Shown piece after piece: positions 1 to 8,309 of a stretch of DNA of 64,000 nucleotides (the stretch's first letter is position 1; each line of letters starts with the position of its first letter). The stretch covers positions 62,001-126,000 of the forward strand of contig CAYYPW010000014.1 of NCBI GenBank assembly GCA_964473645.1, in the 5' to 3' direction. Position numbers and translations under genes: made by a program. A model generated the notes under the pieces. That model did no database searches. It worked only from the letters and a program-made list of their open reading frames with translations, and was not told where the DNA came from. This DNA comes from HdN1 sp964473645 (GTDB lineage Bacteria > Pseudomonadota > Gammaproteobacteria > Pseudomonadales > Ketobacteraceae).

Positions 1-1
1 T

Positions 2-331
2 GATGTGCTACGCACCCAAGACATCAACGTATTGCGTAAAAAATCGATGCAGCTGACGTCCGTATTCATTCAGTTGATTGCCCAGGAATGCGCGGATTTC
101 GGTTTCACCCTGCTAAGCCCGACCGAGGCTCAGTGCCGAGGCAGCCAAGTATCGTTGGGGCATTCCCATGCCGAACGCATTATTCAAGCCCTTGAAAACC
201 GCAACATCATTGCCGATTTTCGCGCCCCCAATATTCTCCGTTTCGGTTTTTCACCCGCGTATGTCCGCTACATCGACCTGTGGAACGCCGTCACCACTTT
301 AAGAGACATCATGCAAAATGAACACTTCTAA
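2..331 (+). CDS. kynU: Kynureninase, C-terminal part (5' end outside window)
   Basis: About 109 residues of the carboxyl end of kynureninase, the PLP enzyme that cleaves kynurenine or 3-hydroxykynurenine to (hydroxy)anthranilate and alanine. Recognisable stretches are VLRKKSMQLT, RGSQVSLGH, the segment IIADFRAPNILRFGF, and YVRYIDLWNAV near the end. These match the family's small domain, where RGSQVS and DFR.P..LRFGF are typical. The PLP lysine and the large domain lie upstream of the window, so activity cannot be judged. The gene overlaps the following glutamine-synthetase-family gene by 14 bases, which implies cotranscription and translational coupling. Confidence 0.9.
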   Translation, partial: DVLRTQDINVLRKKSMQLTSVFIQLIAQECADFGFTLLSPTEAQCRGSQVSLGHSHAERIIQALENRNIIADFRAPNILRFGFSPAYVRYIDLWNAVTTLRDIMQNEHF

Positions 332-1790
332 TAAGTTGGATTACTACTCCAACGGATACGCAGAACGCCAGGCACAAATAGAAAGTGTCGAGCGAAAAAT
401 TCAAGAACTGGGCATCAAGTATATTTATTTTCAACTGGTGTCCATTACGGGGCGCGTTGTTGGAAAAGGGGTGCCCGCTGCACATTGGCGTCGACTTGCC
501 AATGCCGGCATACAAATGGTGTACGGCTCCACAGTAAATGTTGCCACATCCCGTACAGGCCAATATTTGGGTTACGGGCCGGCAGCCTCAGAACTGGTCG
601 CATTGCCAGACCCCGATACCTTTGTTCAACTACCGTGGGATAAACGCCTCGCGCGCGTGTTTTGCACGCTGTTTCACAATCGTGAACACGAGGAGTATCC
701 CGGGCAATTTCTTGATGCTGATTGTCGCGGCAATTTACGACGGGCACACGAAAAATTTCAGCAGGATCATAACGGCTTACATCTACGGGTAGGGGTCGAA
801 CCCGAAATGATGTGGCTAAAACAGGACAGTAACGGGCAACCTGCAGGCGGTGCCAGTAAACCCTATTGCTATCACATTGATCAATTTGAAAGTTTGCGCC
901 CCGTGTACATGAAAGTTCTGGATTATTGCGAGGCTATGGGCCTTGATATGGTACAAGGCGATCATGAAGATGCCCCTGGCCAACTCGAATTGAATTTCAT
1001 GTTCGATGATCCTTTGCGCACCGCCGATCGACTGACCACGTATCGACAAATTTGTGCGCAAGTCGCGCGGGAACACAATTTAATTGCCTGCTTTATGGCA
1101 AAGCCGTTCATGAACGTATCTGGTTCCGGCTGCCACCATAACGTCTCCCTCTGGAAAGGTGGAGACGACGTGGTCCTGAAAGCGCCCCACTACGCGGGAT
1201 CGCAGGAAGTATTCAGCTATCGGCAAGGCGGCGAAAACCTTTTCATGCCACGCCCCGGCAGCCAGAAGCCCGGCCCGGTCGGCCTGCAGTGCATAGGCGG
1301 CGTTATCAACCATCTCAATGCATTGACCGCCATAGGCTCCTCTACTGTGAACTCCTACCGACGCTTGTGGGACATGGGTTATTGGGCGCCCGTCTATGCG
1401 GATTGGGGCTACCAAAACCGAACCTGCGGCTTGCGTGTATCCGCCCCTGGACGTTTTGAATATCGCTCGGTGGATGCCATGGTGAACCCCTATTTGATGT
1501 CAGCTGCACTGCTGGCTGCGTTTGACGATGGCATTCAACGCAACCTCGATCCCGGTGAACCCGAAACTCGTAGTGTTTACGATGCCATCGATGCCGGCAA
1601 AAAAGTGAGTAAACTGCCGATGACGCTGGGCGATGCTCTGGATGCACTGGCAGCAGACGAGGTAATTCGTGCGGCATTGCCCGGCAAACTCTACGACATC
1701 TATAGCGAGTTCAAGCGCGACGAATGGGAGCGGTTTCTTTCGACCGTCACCCAATGGGATATCGACAGGTATATGGATTTTATTCCCTGA
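318..1790 (+). CDS. Glutamine synthetase family protein (gamma-glutamyl ligase)
   Basis: 490 residues, the usual length for class I GS-like ligases. The N-terminal beta-grasp domain spans about residues 30-120. The catalytic domain carries GVEPEMMW, GDHEDAPGQLELNF (metal-binding glutamates), FMNVSGSGCHHNVSLW (ATP/metal histidine), RFEYRSVDAMVNPYLM, and the arginine-rich segment after NSYRRLWD. The family ligates ammonia or an amine to a glutamate gamma-carboxyl using ATP. It is not a canonical housekeeping GlnA: the N-terminus is atypical and no adenylylation-site loop is obvious. The ATG lies inside the end of the kynureninase gene, so the two are probably coupled. The substrate might be an amine or amino acid from the same catabolic context, but that is inference. 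Confidence 0.85.
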   Translation: MNTSNKLDYYSNGYAERQAQIESVERKIQELGIKYIYFQLVSITGRVVGKGVPAAHWRRLANAGIQMVYGSTVNVATSRTGQYLGYGPAASELVALPDPDTFVQLPWDKRLARVFCTLFHNREHEEYPGQFLDADCRGNLRRAHEKFQQDHNGLHLRVGVEPEMMWLKQDSNGQPAGGASKPYCYHIDQFESLRPVYMKVLDYCEAMGLDMVQGDHEDAPGQLELNFMFDDPLRTADRLTTYRQICAQVAREHNLIACFMAKPFMNVSGSGCHHNVSLWKGGDDVVLKAPHYAGSQEVFSYRQGGENLFMPRPGSQKPGPVGLQCIGGVINHLNALTAIGSSTVNSYRRLWDMGYWAPVYADWGYQNRTCGLRVSAPGRFEYRSVDAMVNPYLMSAALLAAFDDGIQRNLDPGEPETRSVYDAIDAGKKVSKLPMTLGDALDALAADEVIRAALPGKLYDIYSEFKRDEWERFLSTVTQWDIDRYMDFIP

Positions 1791-1835
1791 AATCGATGCC
1801 CCCTGATTTTTACGTATTTTTTTAGGCAGGCTCTC

Positions 1836-2630
1836 ATGACCACCACTCTCAGCACGCTCAACGCGATCAAAATGCAAGGCGGAAAATTCGCGTGCATATC
1901 CACCTATGACGCCGCCTTCGCCTATATGGCCAGCACCTCTGGTATTGAGGTCATTTTGGTCGGCGATTCCTTGGGGATGGTATTGCAAGGCCACGACTCA
2001 ACACTGCCCGTCACCGTCGAACAAATGGCCTACCATGTGGCCTGCGTCAAACGTGGCAACCAGGGGGCGCATATCATGGCGGACATGCCCTTCATGAGCT
2101 ACGCCACCGAGGCGTTATGTTTGCACAATGCCGCGCTGCTGATGCAAGCAGGCGCCCATTCAGTAAAACTGGAAGGTGGGCGATGGTTGAATCCGCTCAC
2201 CCGTCGCCTCACCGAAGCCGGGATTCCCGTCTGTGTTCATCTCGGCCTCACCCCGCAGTCGGTGAATAAATTCGGCGGCTACAAAGTGCAGGGGCGCGAC
2301 CCCACATCTCGCGCGTTATTGACAGAGGAGTCCATCGAAGCGCAGGCCTCTGGCGCGGCCATTCTTCTATATGAATGCATTCCCGCCGATTTGATGGCAG
2401 ACATTATGACGCATGTTTCCGTACCTGTGATTGGTATCGGCGCAGGCCCCAGCAGTGACGGCCAAGTGCTGGTGATGCACGACATCCTGGGAATGACACC
2501 TGGCAAGCCCGCCAAATTTGTGCGCAATTTTATGCCCGACGGTGGTGGCACCAACCAGGGCGCCGTTGCGGCCTACGCTGCCGCCGTTAAGGAAGGCAGT
2601 TTTCCGGGCAAGGAGCATTGCTTTGCCTGA
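1836..2630 (+). CDS. panB: 3-methyl-2-oxobutanoate hydroxymethyltransferase
   Basis: 264 residues, normal PanB length. PanB transfers a hydroxymethyl group from methylenetetrahydrofolate to alpha-ketoisovalerate, the first committed step of pantothenate synthesis. Signature segments include STYDAAFAYMAS, VGDSLGMVLQGHDSTLPV, ADMPFMSY, VKLEGG, PVCVHLGLTPQSVN and VIGIGAG. These cover the Mg-binding aspartates and the catalytic glutamate region of the TIM barrel. It starts 45 bases after the GS-like gene behind an AGGCAGG ribosome site. No panC follows; leuA, which uses the same ketoacid precursor, comes next after a 260-base gap. Confidence 0.95.
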   Translation: MTTTLSTLNAIKMQGGKFACISTYDAAFAYMASTSGIEVILVGDSLGMVLQGHDSTLPVTVEQMAYHVACVKRGNQGAHIMADMPFMSYATEALCLHNAALLMQAGAHSVKLEGGRWLNPLTRRLTEAGIPVCVHLGLTPQSVNKFGGYKVQGRDPTSRALLTEESIEAQASGAAILLYECIPADLMADIMTHVSVPVIGIGAGPSSDGQVLVMHDILGMTPGKPAKFVRNFMPDGGGTNQGAVAAYAAAVKEGSFPGKEHCFA

Positions 2631-2890
2631 GTCGCAACAGCCACACAACAGCCATCGGGCAGAGGAATGCGGCAGAGAGGCATCATATTTCAACATATAG
2701 AGATTCATTAGCATAATATTGCTAACAATTGCGATTTTACGCCCTAATTGGCAAGCGGCTGCCCCTAAGCCTGGCCTATTCTATCTCTATCGGTTACCCC
2801 TGATGCCTCCAGCCCGCGCCACACCCGGTCAAGGCTGACTTCACCGCCCCATAAGGGCGGTCAAAATTCTCACCATCTAAGGACACTGTC
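2631..2890. other. panB-leuA intergenic region
   Basis: 260 bases without a supported gene. It holds a short dyad (TTAGCA / TGCTAA, about 2707-2724) and a GC-rich hairpin just before leuA, listed separately. I looked for a leucine-rich leader peptide and did not find one. Confidence 0.5.
2843..2861 (+). promoter_or_regulatory. Hairpin in the leuA leader
   Basis: Perfect 7-bp stem ACCGCCC / GGGCGGT around a CATAA loop, 29 bases before the leuA ATG and followed by TCAAAATT. It could be a weak terminator or attenuator, or an mRNA structure near the ribosome site TAAGGA. The U-run is poor, so its function is uncertain. Confidence 0.4.
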
Positions 2891-4555
2891 ATGATCAAGC
2901 AGCCAACGCGCAAATATCGCTCTTTCCCTCCGGTAAAATTGACGGATCGTCAATGGCCCAATCGCGTCATTGAAAAAGCCCCCCTCTGGATGAGTACGGA
3001 TCTGCGCGATGGCAATCAGGCCCTGTTCGAGCCCATGGATAATGCGCGCAAAATGCGCATGTTCAAGATGCTTTGCGATATCGGCTTTCGGGAAATCGAA
3101 GTGGCTTTTCCCTCCGCCTCGCAGACCGAATTTGATTTTGTGCGTGGATTGATTGAAGACAATCACATCCCGGATAACGTGACTATTGAGGTGCTGACGC
3201 AGGCACGCCCCCACTTGATCGAGCGCACGATCGAAGCGCTTAAAGGCGCGCGTCGTGCCATCGTGCATGTCTACAGCGCAACCTCGCGCCCCTTTCGCGA
3301 CGTAGTATTCAAATTGCAAGCACAAGAAGTCATCGATCTCGCTGTGTCCAGCGTTAAACTGATCCGCGAACTTACCGATACGCAGCCGGACACCGAATGG
3401 GTCTTGCAATATAGCCCGGAATTGTTCAGCGATACCGAGCTGCCTTTTGCCAAACAAGTCGTGGATGCAGTGACGGAAGCGTGGGGTGCCACCCCTGAGC
3501 GTAAGATCATCATTAATTTGCCGGCCACCATCGAAATGGCGACGCCCAACGTGTACGCCGACCAGGTCGAGTGGATGCATCGCAATGTCGAACGTCGCGA
3601 TAGCATCATATTAAGTGTGCATCCGCACAATGACCGGGGATGCGCGGTTGCAGCGGCAGAATTGGCGGTGATGGCGGGCGCCGATCGCGTCGAAGGCTGT
3701 CTGTTTGGTAACGGCGAACGTACAGGTAACGTCGATCTGGTAACGCTTGCTTTGAATCTCTACACGCAAGGCGTTGACCCTGAGCTTGATTTTTCCAACA
3801 TCGACAGCATCGCGCGCACCGTCGAAGCCTGCACCCAGCTCCCGGTGCACCCACGCCATCCTTATGTCGGTGATCTCGTATTTACGGCGTTTTCCGGGTC
3901 GCATCAGGATGCCATTAAAAAAGGCTTCGCCGCACGCCAACCCGATGCGCTTTGGGAGGTCCCTTATTTGCCGATTGATCCCAGTGATGTGGGCCGCAGT
4001 TACGACTCCATTATTCGCGTGAATAGTCAATCAGGCAAAGGGGGCATCGCTTACTTGCTCGAAACGCATTATGGTTTGGTTATGCCCAGGCGCATGCAGA
4101 TCGAATTCAGTGGTGTTGTGCAAAAGCATACTGATCAGCATGGCGGAGAAATCAGTGCCAACGCCTTGTGGGCGTTGTTCCAATCGCATTTCTGCCATGT
4201 CGATGCGCCTTGGCATTATGTCGAGCATCACTTGTTTGAATCCGGTGACGAACAAGGCGTTCGGTTGACAGTGAACAAAGCCGGCAAAACGCTCACCCTT
4301 AGCGGCACCGGAAATGGGCCGATCGATGCGGTGATACAGGCGCTGGGGGTTCCCGTTTCCGTCGTATCGTTCGAAGAACGCGCGCTCAGCCAGGGAGCCA
4401 ATGCACACGCTGCAGCGATGATTGAAGTGACCACACAACATCAACGCCAGGGTATTTATGGGGTAGGTATTCATGCCAATATTGTGACTGCGTCAATTCT
4501 GGCGGTAATAGCTGCAGTCAACCGAAGCGGATGGCCCAAAAATGATGTGGAATAA
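2891..4555 (+). CDS. leuA: 2-isopropylmalate synthase
   Basis: 554 residues, typical of the longer proteobacterial/actinobacterial LeuA type. It condenses acetyl-CoA with alpha-ketoisovalerate in the first step of leucine synthesis. The DRE-TIM barrel begins with STDLRDGNQALFEPM (catalytic arginine and metal aspartate). It continues through EVAFPSASQTEFDF and the metal-binding HPHNDRGCAVAAAELA, followed by GCLFGNGERTGNVDL. The C-terminal regulatory domain (about 430-550) is the expected leucine-feedback LeuA dimer domain. The start is supported by TAAGGA 8-13 bases upstream. It is probably transcribed alone. Confidence 0.95.
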   Translation: MIKQPTRKYRSFPPVKLTDRQWPNRVIEKAPLWMSTDLRDGNQALFEPMDNARKMRMFKMLCDIGFREIEVAFPSASQTEFDFVRGLIEDNHIPDNVTIEVLTQARPHLIERTIEALKGARRAIVHVYSATSRPFRDVVFKLQAQEVIDLAVSSVKLIRELTDTQPDTEWVLQYSPELFSDTELPFAKQVVDAVTEAWGATPERKIIINLPATIEMATPNVYADQVEWMHRNVERRDSIILSVHPHNDRGCAVAAAELAVMAGADRVEGCLFGNGERTGNVDLVTLALNLYTQGVDPELDFSNIDSIARTVEACTQLPVHPRHPYVGDLVFTAFSGSHQDAIKKGFAARQPDALWEVPYLPIDPSDVGRSYDSIIRVNSQSGKGGIAYLLETHYGLVMPRRMQIEFSGVVQKHTDQHGGEISANALWALFQSHFCHVDAPWHYVEHHLFESGDEQGVRLTVNKAGKTLTLSGTGNGPIDAVIQALGVPVSVVSFEERALSQGANAHAAAMIEVTTQHQRQGIYGVGIHANIVTASILAVIAAVNRSGWPKNDVE

Positions 4556-4582
4556 TTTTTCACGCTGACAAATCTTGTTATC

Positions 4583-4634
4583 GACAGGCATTTAGCTGCG
4601 CAGCGATCGCGCTCACTGCCATTGAATGCCTGTC
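4583..4634. repeat. Long-armed inverted repeat after leuA
   Basis: Ten-base arms GACAGGCATT (4583-4592) and AATGCCTGTC (4625-4634) enclose 32 bases that contain the palindrome GCTGCGCAGC. It sits between leuA and the chemoreceptor gene, so it may be a terminator without a T-run or a dispersed palindromic repeat. Only one copy was noticed here. Confidence 0.4.
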
Positions 4635-4712
4635 CTGCCTCACCCTCTCTTGCGTGTTGCAGGCCAACAGCTACAGTGAATAGGAGTCCCTCTCTCTCTT
4701 TCGGATTGCCAC

Positions 4713-6380
4713 ATGTTTTCAGAGGTAGTGCACTATTTTGGACGCTGGTCTTTGGTTAAAGCTGGCCGCTTTCTTGTCGCTGTTTTCATCATTGGCATGG
4801 GATTATTCGCCGGCCTGTCCCATAACCTGCTCAATGGCGTTAAAGTGAATGGCGAAACCTATGGAAAAATAATCCAGGTCAAGGATCTCGTCGCTGATAT
4901 TCTGCCGCCTCCGCAATACATTATCGAAAGCCATCTTAGCGTGATGCAGGCTCTTTTCACTGATAGTGCGGATCAACAACGTGAGTGGCTCGCCAATCTC
5001 GACCGGGTAGAAAAGGAGTTTCGTACCCGTCATGACTACTGGATGGTCGATAAAGTGCTTAGCCCGGGGTTACGCCAACAAATTAATGAAGATGTGTTTA
5101 TACCGGCTGAAGAGTATTTCAAACGCTTACATTCAGATTTTCTACCCGCATTGAACAGCGGTAATCACGAACGCGCAAAATCAGTTTTCAAAGAGTTGGA
5201 TGTTATTTATGCCCGCCATCGCGCTGCGGTTGATCGGTTGGTGAAGGATTCACTTGCAGAACAAATCAAGATTGAACAGGCTGCACGGGACTCCGTCGAT
5301 CGTTTTGATCTTGTCATGGCGACGGTACTGGGCAGTTGCCTGGTGCTCGTCATCACCGTCGTATCATTGATCATGGGTGGGCTACGTCAGCGCCTGGGCG
5401 GGGAGCCTGCACAGGTTGAAAAAATTCTTGAACGCGTCACCCAGGGGGATCTGGCGGCCCTGGCTGGCCAGGAACGTCCGAACCCGAATAGTGTGCTGGG
5501 ACGCGCCTACGCGATGTGCGATCAATTGCGAAAAACGCTGAGTGTCTTCGCCACCATGGCCACATCACTGGACCATTCTGCCATCAAGCTGAAAGACGAT
5601 GCCCATCAGGGCGAAAATGATGCCGTGCAACAACAGGATAGCGCACGCAACATGTCGGCGGCCGTCGAAGAGTTGTCAGTGAATATCAACATGCTCTCCT
5701 CCAGCTCCAGCGATCAACTGCGGTTGGCACGACATTCCAATGTAGAAAGCAGCAAAGGCGCCCAATTGGTTGCGCAATGCTACGGCGTGTTCAAAGACAC
5801 CACCAGTTTTGTCGGCAAGCTTGAAGAAACCGTGCAGGAATTAAACCTGAACTACAAGCGCATTGAATCCATAACGATGACCATCAAGGACGTCGCCGAA
5901 CAAACCAATTTACTCGCCTTGAATGCCGCTATCGAAGCCGCACGCGCGGGTGAATCGGGGCGCGGTTTCGCAGTGGTCGCCGATGAGGTGCGAGGATTGT
6001 CAGGACGCACCCGGCAATCAACCCATGAAATTGACAAGATCGTGGCCTCGATCAGCCAGCAGGTGTCATCGATTGTCGATGCGGTTGGCAACGGTGTTCA
6101 GCTTACGCAGCAAGGTTTGCAGGGCATTGAACAGGTCAATCAGACCATTGCATCATTACAGCAGGGTGCACATGATCTTGAGCAGCACTCGCAATCCGTC
6201 GCGACAGCGCTGCTACAACAGAGCCAAGCCACACAATCATTGGCAAAAGATGTCTGTGAACTCTCGGATCGCGCCAAAGCGCAAGCGGAACATGCGCATC
6301 TTGCCACAACGTCCGCGGCGGATATGGTGAACGTTGCCACGTCAATGCGCGCAAACCTCCGCAGCTTTACCTTGCGCTAA
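4713..6380 (+). CDS. Methyl-accepting chemotaxis protein
   Basis: 555 residues. A first membrane helix (about 15-36) and a second (about 197-218) bracket a helical periplasmic sensor of roughly 160 residues, resembling a four-helix-bundle ligand domain. A HAMP-like linker follows (RLGGEPAQVEKILERVTQGDL). The cytoplasmic signalling hairpin is clear near residues 395-430 (EQTNLLALNAAIEAARAG, GRGFAVVADEVRGL). It should signal through CheW/CheA; the ligand cannot be predicted. No chemotaxis gene is adjacent. It converges on the GtrA gene with only 12 bases between them. Confidence 0.92.
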   Translation: MFSEVVHYFGRWSLVKAGRFLVAVFIIGMGLFAGLSHNLLNGVKVNGETYGKIIQVKDLVADILPPPQYIIESHLSVMQALFTDSADQQREWLANLDRVEKEFRTRHDYWMVDKVLSPGLRQQINEDVFIPAEEYFKRLHSDFLPALNSGNHERAKSVFKELDVIYARHRAAVDRLVKDSLAEQIKIEQAARDSVDRFDLVMATVLGSCLVLVITVVSLIMGGLRQRLGGEPAQVEKILERVTQGDLAALAGQERPNPNSVLGRAYAMCDQLRKTLSVFATMATSLDHSAIKLKDDAHQGENDAVQQQDSARNMSAAVEELSVNINMLSSSSSDQLRLARHSNVESSKGAQLVAQCYGVFKDTTSFVGKLEETVQELNLNYKRIESITMTIKDVAEQTNLLALNAAIEAARAGESGRGFAVVADEVRGLSGRTRQSTHEIDKIVASISQQVSSIVDAVGNGVQLTQQGLQGIEQVNQTIASLQQGAHDLEQHSQSVATALLQQSQATQSLAKDVCELSDRAKAQAEHAHLATTSAADMVNVATSMRANLRSFTLR

Positions 6381-6392
6381 TGGGGTTTAGGC

Positions 6393-6842
6393 TTATTTAA
6401 AAACAAACACCCGTTTCAGCCAGAAATCGAAAACAGCAATCACGATCACCGCTGTGATTTTTGCAGAAACCAGGGCCAGCTCATGACTAACGTCTGCAAA
6501 GATCCGGTTGAAAACCTGATAATCAATCAACACAAATAAAATGCTATTACTGATCGCCAGACAGACCACGCTGACGATCAAAAAAAGCAGAAAATCCTTG
6601 CCGAGCTGATGCTCCACCTTGCTGAACACCCATTCCCGACTGATGAAATACGCCATGAGCGTACTCACCACGAACGCGCCCGAATTCGCCACAAGGTGAT
6701 GAAAATCCAGAATGATGGCCAACGAATAGAAGATCGCCATGTCAACCATTACAACCAGCGCGCCCGCTACCAAAAACCTGAAAAATTGGGTATGCACAGA
6801 AGGATTCTGGTGAATGAGCAGTGCTTTAAGCGGTTCGACCAT
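6393..6842 (-). CDS. GtrA family membrane protein
   Basis: 149 residues with four predicted membrane helices. The segments FFRFLVAGALVVMVDMAIFY, SGAFVVSTLMAYFISREWVF and the C-terminal FDFWLKRVFVFK fit the GtrA/DPMS-like family. Members are thought to help flip or position polyprenyl-linked sugars for surface glycosylation. It is the second gene of a two-gene unit: its ATG lies 17 bases inside the end of the upstream glycosyltransferase gene. A role in the same glycosylation pathway is therefore likely but inferred. Confidence 0.85.
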   Translation of the reverse strand: MVEPLKALLIHQNPSVHTQFFRFLVAGALVVMVDMAIFYSLAIILDFHHLVANSGAFVVSTLMAYFISREWVFSKVEHQLGKDFLLFLIVSVVCLAISNSILFVLIDYQVFNRIFADVSHELALVSAKITAVIVIAVFDFWLKRVFVFK

Positions 6843-8091
6843 GGGGCGATTCCTCGTCTATTGTTGTTTGCACATGAGCGCTTTCATTCCAGATCTTCAA
6901 TAAGCGACTGACACAAAGTTCCCACGCAAAATACTCGGCGTAGGTGCGGGCGTTGCTACCCAAGGTCTCGCGCAAGGTTTTATCTTGAATCAATAGGGCA
7001 CATTTCTGGATAAAGTCGTCGTTGCTGTCAGGCTCGAACAGATAACCATTGTTGCCATTGGTAATATCATCAACAAAACCACCCGCCCGCGGCGCCAATA
7101 CCGGAACGCCTGCACACATGGCCTCGATCGGGGTCAAGCTTCTGTTTTCTTTGTTGGATGTCGATACATGCAAGTCACAATGGCGCAGTATCTGATAAAG
7201 CTCTTCCTGTGGAATGCGACCGAATATGTGGACGTTCTCCGCAACCGCAGACAAACGCTGCTGAATTTCTGCTTTCATCGGACCATCACCGGCAATCAGC
7301 ACCGCGATATTTTCGCGCTTGATCCGCTCCATCAATTGCGGAAACACCGACAGCGTAAAGTGCCAGTTCTTGTCTTCGGTGAGTCGGCCGATAAAAATCA
7401 GTTTGACTTTGTCTTTCAGGCCATCGATGCCATATTTTTCTTTGAAAAAATCGTCATGCACCGAATCCTTCGCGGAAAAAAGCCCATAATCCACACCGTT
7501 AATGGTTTCATACCGCGTGTTCTTGACGCCGAATATTTCCAGCCTTGCTTTGGCTGCCGTGCCCGGCACAAGCGTCACATCGTAAGCGTTATAGACATGC
7601 TTGAGCAGTTTTTTGATGGCGAATTTGATGGCACCAAGCACGAAAGCCGGTGCTTTGATAAAGTCTTCGACATAATCGATGAAATTGGTATGGTACACAG
7701 CAACGCAAGGAATTTTATTTCTGCGGGCATAGGCAACGCCGGGTTTTTTAAACGTGCCCACCCAAATGCGTTCGGGTTCGTCGACGTGTATCACGTCGGG
7801 CGCAAACTTTTCCAGTTCGGCGTCGATCACGGCGTTGGCCGCCACGGTCATGTTGCGCTCAAAATCAATGCCGCCCACATCGCTGCTGGGCACGTTGCAG
7901 ACATGCACACCGGGCAAGATGTTTCCGCTGTATTTGTCCGCGTCGGGATAGACACTCATGCCGGTATAGTTGGGGCAAATCACCAACACCTGGTGGCCCA
8001 ATTTACTTAGGGTTTTCAGACGGTTATGGATACTGACGGTGACACCGTCTATCACGGGGTAATACCCGGAGGTAATGAGCGCAATCTTCAT
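6826..8091 (-). CDS. Glycosyltransferase family 4 protein
   Basis: 421 residues from the chosen ATG, which starts MKIALITSGYYPV and has AGGAAAG nine bases upstream. An in-frame start 60 bases earlier would add a tail unlike a GT4 N-terminus. GT-B fold features are the N-terminal glycine-rich PVIDGVTVSIHNRLK, IGRLTEDKNW at the start of the second domain, and the nucleotide-sugar EX7E-like segment ENRSLTPIEAMCAGVPVLAPRAGG. It resembles the alpha-mannosyl/glucosyl transferases that act on lipids or polyprenyl carriers. The acceptor is unknown. Coupling to GtrA suggests a membrane glycolipid substrate. Confidence 0.88.
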   Translation of the reverse strand: MKIALITSGYYPVIDGVTVSIHNRLKTLSKLGHQVLVICPNYTGMSVYPDADKYSGNILPGVHVCNVPSSDVGGIDFERNMTVAANAVIDAELEKFAPDVIHVDEPERIWVGTFKKPGVAYARRNKIPCVAVYHTNFIDYVEDFIKAPAFVLGAIKFAIKKLLKHVYNAYDVTLVPGTAAKARLEIFGVKNTRYETINGVDYGLFSAKDSVHDDFFKEKYGIDGLKDKVKLIFIGRLTEDKNWHFTLSVFPQLMERIKRENIAVLIAGDGPMKAEIQQRLSAVAENVHIFGRIPQEELYQILRHCDLHVSTSNKENRSLTPIEAMCAGVPVLAPRAGGFVDDITNGNNGYLFEPDSNDDFIQKCALLIQDKTLRETLGSNARTYAEYFAWELCVSRLLKIWNESAHVQTTIDEESPHGRTA

Positions 8092-8269
8092 GGATCTGCT
8101 TTCCTGACTAAAGATGTACAAAATCAACGTATTACCCTCGGCAATACGCAATGCACACGCTTAACGGTGAGCGGCCCCATGGCTGCCCCCTGCCCATCAC
8201 TGGCGCACGTTAAAGCGCGCGCAGGATAGCGTTTTCCGGGGGAAGAATGAATGGTATTTGTGTATCTGA

Positions 8270-8295
8270 GCGCCTGCTCAAACCAGAGCAGGCGC
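8270..8295 (-). terminator. Hairpin downstream of the subtilase gene
   Basis: Perfect 10-bp stem GCGCCTGCTC / GAGCAGGCGC with loop AAACCA. It lies 15 bases past the stop of the minus-strand protease gene. There is no clear T-run, so it may be an imperfect intrinsic terminator or a 3' mRNA-stabilising structure. Confidence 0.6.
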
Positions 8296-8309
8296 ATTGC
8301 CAGCGGAAG

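Noticed and set aside
2631..2890. Leucine leader peptide attenuator before leuA
   Set aside because: No short frame with a run of Leu codons is present; only a GC hairpin with a poor T-run.
7168..8010. 280-codon plus-strand frame opposite the glycosyltransferase gene
   Set aside because: It is antisense to conserved GT4 motifs and rich in His/Phe/Arg as antisense shadows are.
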